Shown here: piece by piece, positions 1 to 8,310 of the stretch
How positions within the stretch are numbered: the stretch's first letter is position 1
How the letters are laid out: each line of letters opens with the position of its first letter
Assembly (NCBI GenBank): GCA_004151065.3
Contig: NWUY0300134478.1
Span: 1-12,878 of the forward strand
DNA length: 12,878 bases
Direction: 5' to 3'
Origin: Larix sibirica
Lineage: Eukaryota; Streptophyta; Pinopsida; Pinales; Pinaceae
Program-made: the position numbers and the translations under genes
The notes under the pieces: model-generated
Databases searched by the model: none
Told to the model about the DNA's origin: nothing
What the model saw: the letters and a program-made list of their open reading frames with translations, nothing else

Positions 1-64
1 GTTCAAACAATCTCCTATGAACAATCTATGAGAGAAGTGTCAAATACAAGCACTAAACAAACAT

Positions 65-284
65 TCAAATGTATGCAAAGTACCTTGGTTGAAATTCCCA
101 AACTTCAACCAACTCATTTCCTTAGCTGTCATTCGAGCTCACTTCCCATCTACCATTTAGGTCTTTCTCTTGCTCTGTAATGTCATAAGGAACCCTATTT
201 AATCCTCTACATGAAAGCATGGAGTCATTCAAATCCATCTCTATTCTGCCATCTACAACTTCTTGCACCATTGTCGTTGTCTTG
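65..284 (-). pseudogene. possible small exon: 49-codon ORF with read-through extension, unknown product
   Basis: An ATG at 271 (minus strand) opens a 49-residue frame that ends at a TAA at 122-124. The same frame then stays open for 18 more codons to a TGA at 65-67. The peptide starts MVQEVVDGRI and contains LNRVPYDITEQEKD and, after the stop, NELVEVWEFQPRYF. Its composition is mixed and protein-like, not a low-complexity shadow. A TAA in place of CAA would explain the break, so this may be a decayed exon. Upstream, a 92-bp interval at 285-376 has a plant-like donor (CAG|GTAAAT) and acceptor (ATTAG|CAAG) and is T-rich. I do not recognise the family. A chance ORF remains possible. Confidence 0.25.
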
Positions 285-376
285 CTAATAGTTATTTATC
301 AATAGAAGAAGTGTGAAAGGGAACCTATTATAATATTAACTTAAGAAACCCTCAGCTCAAGAAAAATAAAATTTAC
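285..376 (-). other. candidate plant-type intron
   Basis: Read on the minus strand, the interval starts GTAAAT directly after CACACAG and ends CTATTAG before CAAGACAACG. It is 92 bp long and rich in T and A, with pyrimidine-rich runs before the acceptor. These features match plant introns, but no transcript supports it, and the upstream frame stops before the donor (TAG at 396-398), so it would lie in an untranslated part or in a pseudogene. Confidence 0.25.
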
Positions 377-677
377 CTGTGTGGTCAAATGCACTCTATT
401 GAAGTTCAACATAAATGCCATTAACATTTAAACCCATGGAACTAAATTTCTGAGTAATGATAAACAACTCTCTCTGAAGCAAATGAGTTACAATAAGAGC
501 CAAAAATGGAAATGTGCTCTGAAGAAAATGAGTTACAGTAGGAGCCAACAATGGCAATGTGCCTTGAGAGCCAAAAACGTTAACACCCCAACGAAGTCGA
601 GTAACAATGCAAGAGGAAATCCAATCCACGTAGTTCCAGTTCCAGTCTGAGGAACCTGTCTCCCACGACATTTGGCC
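377..677 (-). other. candidate exon with a 91-residue ORF, unknown product
   Basis: A minus-strand ORF starts at 671 (MSWETGSSDWNWNYVDW...) and stops at 396. It sits between an acceptor-like GGGGTTGCAG|GCC near 678 and the donor at 376/377. Its middle is made hydrophobic by a 45-bp tandem duplication that is in phase (15 residues each, with ALIVTHLLQ and APTVTHFLQ forms). No known domain is recognisable and no clear start context decides the ATG. It could be a fragment of an expressed non-coding or decayed gene, or simply chance. Confidence 0.2.
472..561. repeat. 45-bp tandem duplication (2 copies)
   Basis: Copies at 472-516 and 517-561 both begin CTCTGAAG and end AATGTG. They differ at 5 of 45 positions by eye. 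The period is a multiple of three and both copies are open on the minus strand. Confidence 0.85.
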
Positions 678-1060
678 TGCAACCCCAAAATCTACAGATA
701 CATGCTCTCAAGTTTTGGATCCCTTGTAGTGGGCACAACTACCTGTTTGTAGTATGCATGTACCAAAATCCCTCTCTGCACTCGAGGAAAAAATCAACGC
801 AAGTTATCTGCCACTCTGGCTTTAATGTCAGAAGGACAACGACCATGAAAGTGAAGAGAGTCCACCGGACGATGACCAAGAGGGTGAGGAGAGTCCACCG
901 GATGAGAGCATAAACCGTGGGGTCACGGGAAACCTAGCAGACATTCCAGGTGCATGAAGAGGACATGGGGCAAGGAGGTAGGAGGACACAGGGCAGCAAA
1001 TCTTTGGCCAGAGGGACGATGAAAAAGCTACAGTGCTTTTCAAAATGCCCTTCGGAAAAA
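678..1060. other. no gene; locally GC-richer block
   Basis: Nothing here forms a convincing gene. From about 820 to 1010 the base composition is clearly richer in G and C than the surrounding DNA, and it carries a 33-bp duplication. A 71-residue minus-strand ORF at 828-1043 is Ser/Pro-rich only because it is antisense to that repeat, and I do not call it. Next to it is an imperfect hairpin near 1019-1042 (TGAAAAAGC, TACAGT, GCTTTTCA). Confidence 0.5.
835..900 (+). repeat. 33-bp tandem duplication with acidic reading (2 copies)
   Basis: Units at 835-867 and 868-900 both end GAGAGTCCACCG and differ at 6 positions. In the plus frame they read DNDHESEESPP and DDDQEGEESPP, inside a 43-codon window open from 826 to a TGA at 955-957. 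Four of the six differences fall in third codon positions, which hints that this was once translated, perhaps as the acidic tail of a retroelement protein. It has no ATG and is too short to call as a gene. Confidence 0.7.
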
Positions 1061-1090
1061 ACGCCTATCGGCGTAATTATATCTAGGCGA

Positions 1091-1108
1091 TCTCGATGAG
1101 AATCGAGA
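1091..1108. repeat. perfect 7-bp inverted repeat
   Basis: TCTCGAT, a 4-base loop GAGA, then ATCGAGA. It lies inside the first unit of the degenerate family; later units keep only part of the dyad. Confidence 0.6.
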
Positions 1109-1116
1109 CATGCATT

Positions 1117-1378
1117 GGGCTAAACATTGTTAAGTTATATTATATACACATGCAAAAAGACTAGGCTAAACATTGTTAAGTTATATTATATACACATGCA
1201 AAAATGTTTGGGCTAAACATTCTTAAGTTATATTATATACATATGCAAAAATTAAGTTATATTATATGCATAAAGAAAAACGTTGGGCTAAACAATGTTA
1301 AGTTATATTATATACATGTGCAAAAAGGATGGGCTAAACATTGTTAAGTCATATTATATACATATGCAAAAGGCTCAG
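1117..1378. repeat. 46-bp minisatellite, about 5.5 units
   Basis: The unit begins GGGCTAAACATTGTTAAG and continues TTATATTATATACACATGCAAAAA. Copies start at 1117, 1163, 1210, 1285 and 1331, with a shortened unit at about 1250 that lacks the GGGCTAAAC head. Spacing is 46-47 bp except around the truncated copy. The copies are highly similar, so expansion is recent compared with the surrounding degenerate repeats. Confidence 0.9.
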
Positions 1379-1620
1379 CGATCTCAGTTGGGTTGAATTT
1401 TGGTTAAATTATATTATAATTGGAAAACAATTGGACGATCTCAGAGATAAGAATCAACCCATGGATTGGGATTAATATCGTTTATTTAAATCATACTTGG
1501 AAATGGCTGGGCGTTCTCATGGAAAAGTCGATTCCACATCATATCTTATTGCAAGATTTTTTGGAATGCTAATGGTTAGGAGTTTCCATTGGGGAATGTT
1601 GATCCCACAGGGCCCCTAAT

Positions 1621-2139
1621 CTATCTCTGTTGTGATTCATGTTTTTTTCTTACTAAAAGCCTCGGTAAAGGGTGCAGTCTCCCTTAATTGGATGTTATGT
1701 GTTTTGTGTGTTTAATTATGAAATAGGGAAGGAATATAGGGTGTATGGTTAAAAATGGTTGGCATTCCTAGTACCTATATACATAGTATGTGGTAGCATG
1801 AGAAAGGAAGGGCCAAGTCCTAAAAACCCTTGTGGGTTATATCTCTTGTATTACAGGAACATAGTTGATATTCCGGGATAGATTTTATAAACTCTACCAC
1901 TTAGTGAATTCATTTTCGGCTAGGGGGTGGTCTCTCTTGATGATAGTAATATACACCATACAGAGAGCCAAATGGTGGGGAGGAAAGTTGTAGTTAAGAC
2001 TTTAGTCGCTTGGGTCTATTTTTCAGATAAGTACTCTATATTCTTGGTTTAATATTATTCATCATGTTTTCTTTGAAGTGTATGTAAAAATATTGTGCAT
2101 ACATTCTTTATGGTTGATATATATCCTTCATATGGAATT
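1621..2139. other. no gene seen
   Basis: AT-rich DNA with no sustained open frame. The phrase AAGGGTGCAGTCTCCC near 1668 and the style of the text resemble the U5/leader part of plant LTR elements, but I find no TG...CA boundary with target duplications and no tRNA primer-binding site (TGGTATCAGAG). Confidence 0.4.
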
Positions 2140-2649
2140 ATAATGTTTACCCAAGGAATGTGTGATGGATTACATGAGGAATTATAAATTGGGAAGAGGA
2201 TTTAAAGACATATATTCATGGTGAATAACTCTTTATTTAATTTGTTGGTTATTGTTAATGAGTATGTTGTTTAGTAAGCATTGTAGAGGTGACTATTTTA
2301 TGAGGATACCCTCATTAAAAAGTACCTTATTCATTATTATGTTTGAGATCTTTATGATGTGGAATTATATTGAGAAATCAATGACTTTATAAAGGAACAG
2401 TTAATAGAGTTAATATTTTATATGAAGATTTTATCAGTATCGTGTTTTCTCAAAGTAAGGATTAGTGGATATATTAAATGACAAGCAAGATGGAATATAT
2501 GCTCATGGTATTTTCATTAATAGAATGTGATGAGTATTTATCGTATATATGTACTTGTGGCTTTAATAGGTATTCCAAAAGTATGAAGAAAATATGTTAA
2601 GATTCTTATTTCAAATAGATTACATATCCAATAATTATATGTATCTATT
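2140..2649. repeat. tandem module, copy 1 (about 510 bp)
   Basis: This copy aligns by eye with 2728-3298. Anchors include ATAATGTTTACCCAAG, GAGTATGTTGTTTAGTAAG, GTATTTTCATTAATAGAATG and TCCAATAATTATATGTATCT. No open reading frame is preserved. It ends at an ambiguous base (N at 2650). Confidence 0.75.
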
Positions 2650-2727
2650 NTGATTTACTTAAAGATGTACTTTTATATCTAGACGATTGATGTTATTAAA
2701 CATAGGGATAGTGTGTAAGAGGCACAT

Positions 2728-3298
2728 ATAATGTTATCCAAAAAATGTTCTATTGTTATGACTCAATATGTTGGTGAGCACATGAGGCATATAGTATAAT
2801 AGTGGAAAGTGAACTTAATGACCATAAAAGGTACATGTACATATTCACGATGTTTGACCACTTTACATATGTTGTACATAACTACTATTGAGTATGATGT
2901 TTAGTAAGTATTTTAGATGTGAATGTTGTATTGATATATTCTCATTATAATATTCATTATCACGTGTGGGAACCCTATGTATGGAGTTATGTTAGACTTA
3001 TAGGAATTGTTTTATCAATGACCTTAAAAGGAAGGATTTAATATCTTGTATAAAAATGTTTTCATGATGGTAAATTTATTATCATTGGTTATAATGCTTC
3101 TAAAGTAAGGTTAAGCAGACATGTTAACGCTAAGCCAGATTGAGGATATGTATCCAGTATTTTCATTAATAGAATGTGATGAGTCTTTATCGTATATATA
3201 TGCACGTGGCTTTTAATAGGTATTGCAAAAGTATGAAGAAAATATATTAGGATTCTTATTTCAGTAGATTACATATCCAATAATTATATGTATCTATT
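2728..3298. repeat. tandem module, copy 2 (about 570 bp)
   Basis: This is the second copy of the module at 2140-2649, offset by 588 bp at its left end and 639 bp at the shared GTATTTTCATTAATAG anchor, so indels separate the copies. The last 150 bp are the best preserved. No coding potential is seen. The module may be part of a larger non-autonomous element. Confidence 0.75.
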
Positions 3299-3810
3299 AA
3301 AGAAGATGTTTATAGAAATGTGTATCATCATGTGTTTTAATAATGAGCTTATGACTTATTATAAGTCTCTTTAATAAATACCTTAATGTTTTGTTCCTAA
3401 ATCTTATAAGATTAACATATATGATTATTGGACAAAGTATAAGAAAAAATGTATACCACATTTCTTTAAAATGCTAACTTGGAAATTTGGGTATGTTTCA
3501 CAGGCTAAATTTTAGGTAAAATCTGAGTTGTCGCTCTCATTCTGGTCGACTTTGAGAAATGAGAAGTCTTGTGCAGAAGCACCGATTGCTATTTACATTG
3601 TTTTTGCTGAATTGTTTTGACGTAATCTTCTTTTCATTCGATAAATATGTGTTAGAAATCCTTTACACAATTTGGCTTATTAAGATTTATTTAATGGGTC
3701 TCTAATATGGATTGTGTTATGCAGGTTGTATCGGAAAGTATGCAACCCTCAGCACTACATTACTTCATAAGTTCGTAAAATGATCATTTATATCAAAACT
3801 CAACTGCTAA
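3299..3810 (+). other. no called gene; splice-like signals ahead of the next ORF
   Basis: The interval has an acceptor-like GTTTCACAG|GC near 3502 and a good TTATGCAG|GTTG at 3724/3725. A frame open from about 3531 reads SELSLSFWSTLRNEKSC and stops near 3620. Directly upstream of the next ORF and in its frame, the text reads GCIGKYATLSTTLLHKFVK before a TGA and a TAA (3808-3810). This could be the remains of exons of the 3811-4266 gene, but I cannot assemble a clean model. Confidence 0.3.
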
Positions 3811-4266
3811 ATAGTTGGAAGATATTTGGAGTCATGGTCGATCATTCCTTTAAGCGATGGACATGACATACCGGACATGTGTGATTTCAATTTTAGTTTC
3901 CACCCTATTCTTTTTGTTGTTGTGTGCCCTTTATATGCGGTTGGGATCCAGGATGTATTTGTAGAGGTCGACGATGAAGAAAAAATTATCCCACACAACC
4001 GAACAGATATAAATTACAATACCTTTTTTATAGATCAGAGAGAAACTTTGAGCACATCAATCCACAGTCCCGGAGAGGTGCATTTTTTTGTATGGCCGAT
4101 TTTGAAAATAGGGGGTTGTATTGGAAAATATCTTTCCTTCCATGATTGCATTATTTTTCCACACTGTGCATTGGCCCCTGGATTACATCTCGTTCCCTAT
4201 AGCCTATGTGCCAGCGGCCGATTCATAGGGATTCTATTCAATGATTCTCAAGTTAATTTGAGATAA
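3811..4266 (+). pseudogene. long plus-strand ORF; possible post-LRR C-terminal piece of a TIR-NBS-LRR-like protein
   Basis: The frame is open for 151 codons from after the TAA at 3808 to a TAA at 4264. No ATG lies near the start (first Met is in DIPDMCDF), so it is better read as a terminal exon or fragment than as a complete gene. Visible blocks are a hydrophobic strand-like FHPILFVVVCPLYAVGIQDV, an acidic VEVDDEEKI, then VHFFVWPI, GKYLSFHDC and a Cys/His-containing tail with LAPGLHLVPYSLCASGRF. The order (IP motif, beta strand with VVVC, acidic strand, HxxxW strand, final G-rich strand) is reminiscent of the C-JID/post-LRR jelly-roll of plant TNL immune receptors, but no LRR, NB-ARC or TIR segment is in the window. 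The assignment is tentative inference. Confidence 0.35.
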
Positions 4267-4354
4267 AAGTCTATAAAAATTAAAGAAGATGTCTTTCAAT
4301 AGAAGATTCCAAAATCTCATTTGCGTAATTAATACATTAATTAACTATACTAGT
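4267..4354. other. short AT-rich spacer
   Basis: Nothing recognised between the end of the ORF and the left target duplication of the LTR. Confidence 0.4.
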
Positions 4355-5497
4355 TTATATGCACAATGTACGTATACATAGATATTGTATACATATGTGT
4401 GTACTAATTATAAACAACCATTCCTCTAATGCATATTTGATGTATGTTCTCATTCTCATCCAAGTATGCAACATAACAAATAGAAATCTCAACATCTAAT
4501 TATCACACTAGCTTACAATAATTCAATACAAACGACACAACATACTTGTATCATTACACGAGTAAAGAAATACTTTTAGCACACAAAGGTGACCAATTTG
4601 TTAAATAACTAACTCGCAACATCCTTCTAAATTACATTGAACCATCCTTCCTCCCTAACCTATTTCCACCTTCCACATCCTATCATTTCCTTTGTTGAAA
4701 TATGTTGGAGTGTCAACTATATTGACCTAAGCCCATATAAATCCTATAAGTGGAAGTGTTGACTTTATCAACCAAACCTCACCAACAAGAAACTAGTAGC
4801 CATCATCACACAACATGGGGAGCGTGTCTCAGCAAAACCCTCCCATGACTCCAAGTTTTGTAGGATATATGGTGGGAAATACCTCCACCCCTCCTGATAT
4901 AACTAGGGTCAAAAACTTGTACTAAGCTATAATGTGTACAAGCAGTGAATCCTGTCAAAACCACACTTACCCACAAATCATAGTAGTGTTTCAAATCATA
5001 AGAGAAAATTCATAGTACGCATTATTTTCATGATGTCAACAAAATCCAATTTACCTTATTACAACAATCATTTGACTACGACATACCACATCATATTGTA
5101 GGTTAGATAATCATTGACTTAAATACCATACAAAATATAACCATTTCATGTGAAACTCATGTTATGTACTACTATTAAGGTAAACAACACATTTTTATAG
5201 TACCATGCATCATATCCATATACATCCATGGCATGAACTTGAACTAGTATCCACGTGTCTAAATTTTGCATTTTATTTTAAATGTTCAAAATGAATCACA
5301 AAACTATCATCATCATGAGAATATAATATAACAGTGGCAGCATATGTTGTCATCACATAAATACGTCCACATATACACATGAAATTTCTACATTAGTCTA
5401 ACTAATTCCAAATAAATACTAAGTGGATGAATTAGTAAGATGAGTAAAATTTTGAGTTTTGATTTCCGAAGGCCAAAATATGGGGTGTTACATTATA
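4355..5497 (-). mobile_element. probable solo LTR of a Ty3/gypsy-type retrotransposon, with target duplications
   Basis: Read on the minus strand, the element starts TGTAACACCCCATATTTTGG at 5492 and ends ...ACATTGTGCA at 4360 (1133 bp, TG...CA). A TGTAACACCCC start is common among plant Ty3/gypsy LTRs. Direct TTATA copies at 4355-4359 and 5493-5497 fit a 5-bp target duplication. No primer-binding site or internal region follows either end, and no polypurine tract precedes the start, so a solo LTR made by LTR-LTR recombination fits best. The upper-coordinate end is strong. The 4360 end rests on TG plus the duplication in AT-rich DNA and could be shifted. ORFs of 61-64 codons inside or beside it are not meaningful. 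Confidence 0.6.
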
Positions 5498-7516
5498 CAT
5501 ATCTATTGTAGCAATGAATTAATTTAATTTCATGGAATTGACACCGACAAAAGCATTCAACGTAGTTAGCTATGTCTGTTGCAATATTTTGATGATCTTG
5601 GTTGCCAATATTCCATATTATAATTTGATCCAAAACTTCTTTATTTTGAGCTTCTTCAAATTTGTGTCTCTTAACATCCATTTTCACAAACCCTCTATGA
5701 TATTTACTAAAACATAATTCCCTAATGATACCATTGCATCATCATTATTATCTAATTTTTCTAGTTCTAAAGACAAAGGATGAGGGTCACCTCCAATAGT
5801 AGTAAAAGGTGTGTTATAAACAATAATAGGATAAGACATAACAATATCCTAGTTAGGATTACCATCATTTTCCTTATCAATCCCTATAGCATCATTTTCT
5901 TCATCCTTTTTAGATGCTTCTTCATATTGAATCAATTTCAACTTCTACTGTTACTATACCTCTATAGATTTCTTTTTCATTTCTTCTCTTTTATTGGCCT
6001 AGGTATACCTCTTACATGCATCTTGTTCTTTCTCATCTACTAATAATCTTTTCCTTTCAACAATATCCTTCTTCCTTCTTGTTTCTTGAGCTACATGTTT
6101 TTTGTTCCTAGTTTTCCTTAAATTTATTTAATACTTCTTCATACGTCATGAATCCTTGGTAAATAATATATTAAACATTAGGATCATGATTATAGGAAAT
6201 AGTTAATGAAATAGTTTTAATATGATCCTCAATAAAACCTTTTGGATCATGTTTCCTCAAAATTCCTATAGAGAGACTAAGATATTTGAGGGAAATAGCC
6301 TCTTTTGTTGCATGAGTAACATTCAACAATGTAAAAATTCACAACTTAATAGGGAATATCAGCCAAGTTTTCTTTGAATGTGTCAACAATATAGAAGTAT
6401 CCCCTCTAACAATAGCTTGATAAGCAATCTCATTGAGTTCCAACCTATTGGGAACATAATTGGATGTAAATTTGGAGCAAAGACACATCCAAAAATCTAA
6501 ATGTAAGTGTAATATTATTCAATGTACCAATATCCTATGTTTTTAATAGTTTCCCTAGCTTCACTTAACATTCTTGGGGCTAGATGATTGAAAATAATTG
6601 AATATTATTATAGGGGTGATAGAATTATCACAAATGTTATAGAAATGTTTTTTGAAATTGCAATTCCAAAGTTCACAACAAAAAACATTCACATGTGGCA
6701 TATTAGGGTTCCAACTCCAACCCATCTAAAGAAATGAATTAGAAGAGAAAATAGAATCAACTACATAGGAAGACATAAAGAAACCTAGGTTTTTATTCCC
6801 TAGCCCCTCTTTTACAATTTTAACCACATTCGGGAGGTTGAAAGATAAAGTATGTGACTGATTGAACAATTGGCCCTTTTCTACTACATGATGCGCTAAT
6901 GATTCCCATTCTAGCTTGGAATGAGTCTAACTCTCTTCACAATATAATCTATAGATCATGGCATCCAATAATCGAAATGGGTACTTGAAATATTGAACTA
7001 GGTACAACCAATTAGCCTTTTGATTGAAGGCCTTTTCATCACTCTGCCACTCTTTAACAATTTCCATTTAAATAGGGTTTTCAACATTAAACACATCCAT
7101 AAATTGTTTATTCAAGAGAATATCGGGCTACCATAGCTTATACATCTCGTTAATGGAATATGGTTGTAAATAGGAAATAGATATTCCCGCATCATTAACC
7201 ACAGGGCTGAGGTCAACATGGGAGAATATCCACCGTGCCCCATCATTAAAAATAAAATACCAGGTCTAGTAGCAATGGAATATGGCTCACTCTTCTTGAT
7301 ATTCTAGAAAATTGGAAGATCTTCATCTTCCTTTAGAAATTCAACATTTATTAAAACCCTATAATCTTCACCCCATTTAGTACATCCCTTAATCCCAATA
7401 AATTGATTTGTGTCTAATAATAGAATTGTGTCCATGTCTTTTCCTTGGTGGGAAGTTTCCTCATCTTCAAACTTTGATGTTGTTCCCTTGTGATTTTGAG
7501 CTTTCAACATTGTCAA
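5498..7516 (-). pseudogene. 2-kb decayed coding relic, uncharacterised plant transposon-like protein
   Basis: From an ATG at 7516 the minus strand reads MTMLKAQNHKG...DTNQFIGIKGCTKWGEDYRV to a TAG at 7304, and onward to RPGILF. A one-base slip in an A/T run near 7248-7258 moves it to a second frame, which continues for about 1.1 kb down to about 6108: WIFSHVDLSPVVNDAG, MEIVKEWQSDEKAFNQ, NWLYLVQYFKYPFRLLDAM, NLPNVVKIVKEGLGNKNLGF, then ELNEIAYQAIVRGDTS, HATKEAISLKYLSLSIGIL and GFMTYEEVLNKF. Stops interrupt it at 7128, 7068, 6927, 6726, 6561, 6339, 6171 and 6108 (low coordinate of each codon) and elsewhere. After another slip near 6100 come a Lys/Arg/Glu-rich coiled-coil-like part (QETRRKDIVERKRLL), an acidic part (EEASKKDEENDAIGID) and a tail to about 5498. 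No catalytic motif (protease DSG, RT YxDD, DDE) is visible, so a gag-like or structural element protein is possible. I do not recognise the family. Confidence 0.6.
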
Positions 7517-8310
7517 TGCTTGGATCGTGCATTAGTAAAAAGAAATTAAGTATTTCCTTCAAAAATAATTTAAGCAAGTAAAACAAGTTAAAAGTAGGAA
7601 TTTAAGCTCTAGTAAATTTTACTTCAACTTTGAGCTAGTCCAAAACATTTCAGGATATAAAACAAAGAAAATGCAATTTCCCTTTTTATAAGTAGAATAG
7701 AGAATAGATGAATAGTCCCTATAATGTTTCACCAACCCTACTCTTGCAATTATTGTGGCCACAAAGGAGAATTAATGGCGACCAAAAATATTATGTACAG
7801 TAGTGATGGGGAGATCATATGATTGGATAGAAACCTCCTGAAAAGAATCATCCAAAGTGATGAATCCAAAAAGATATGTCGAGATAATATTATTGTATGA
7901 TATGATTTCCTATTTTGGCTCATAAATACACTAAAGTAAGTATGGAAAGATGATCCCAATAATATAAGGGACCGATAAGGGGAGTTTGATATAGACTATC
8001 AAACAAATATTATCATGTACAAATCATCAAAAAGAGGTCGTCAGGATTCAACAACACGAAGTTAAAAGAATACCTGATACATAATTTTTAGATAAAAAAG
8101 GTCTAATTTTTATAAGGTAAGCCCGATACATCACTCCAACGAGTACTGTAACATAAATTGACACAAGTAAACAAACCTGAAGTTAATTCATAAGTCCGAT
8201 CAAGGTGGTATGAAACAATAAGTCTGATAAATACCATCAGGTGAGTATCGTCGAGAAAGGGCCATCGTGATTTGAATAAAGGAACCTGCTATGAAAAATC
8301 TGATACACTG
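7517..8310 (-). other. upstream flank of the relic; no gene; recurring CCGATA-type motif
   Basis: No credible ORF; a 69-residue minus-strand frame at 7750-7959 has no coding character. From 7968 to 8306 a short motif close to TAAGYCYGATA recurs on the plus strand: AAGGGACCGATAAGG (7967), TACCTGATAC (8071), TAAGCCCGATAC (8118), TAAGTCCGAT (8191), TAAGTCTGATAA (8219) and AATCTGATAC (8298). On the minus strand this reads TATCGGRCTTA and precedes the relic, so it could be leader or LTR DNA with control repeats. No boundaries were found. Confidence 0.35.

Larger units (their letters stand above)
1087..1620. repeat. degenerate repeat family, units of about 60-75 bp
   Basis: Four to five related blocks begin with a GCGATCTC-like core: at about 1087 (GGCGATCTCGATGAG), 1374 (CTCAGCGATCTCAG), 1434 (GACGATCTCAGAG) and 1510 (GGGCGTTCTCATGG), with a weaker one near 1573 (GGTTAGGAGTTTCCATTGG). 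Several continue with GAATC plus an AT-rich second half (TGCATTGGGCTAAAC, TGGATTGGGATTAAT). The family is diverged and resembles repeats in plant LTR or leader DNA. The identification as LTR DNA is inference. Confidence 0.5.

Noticed and set aside
828-1043. 71-residue Ser/Pro-rich minus-strand ORF
   Set aside because: It is antisense to the acidic 33-bp duplication, and the SSGGLSS repeats are only its shadow.
4806-4994. 62-residue minus-strand ORF inside the LTR
   Set aside because: It lies in LTR DNA without coding character; LTRs of this class do not normally encode proteins.
5532-6043. Plus-strand ORFs (61 and 87 residues, Phe/Leu/Ile-rich, membrane-like)
   Set aside because: They are antisense to the Lys/Glu-rich part of the minus-strand relic; the apparent hydrophobicity is a mirror effect.
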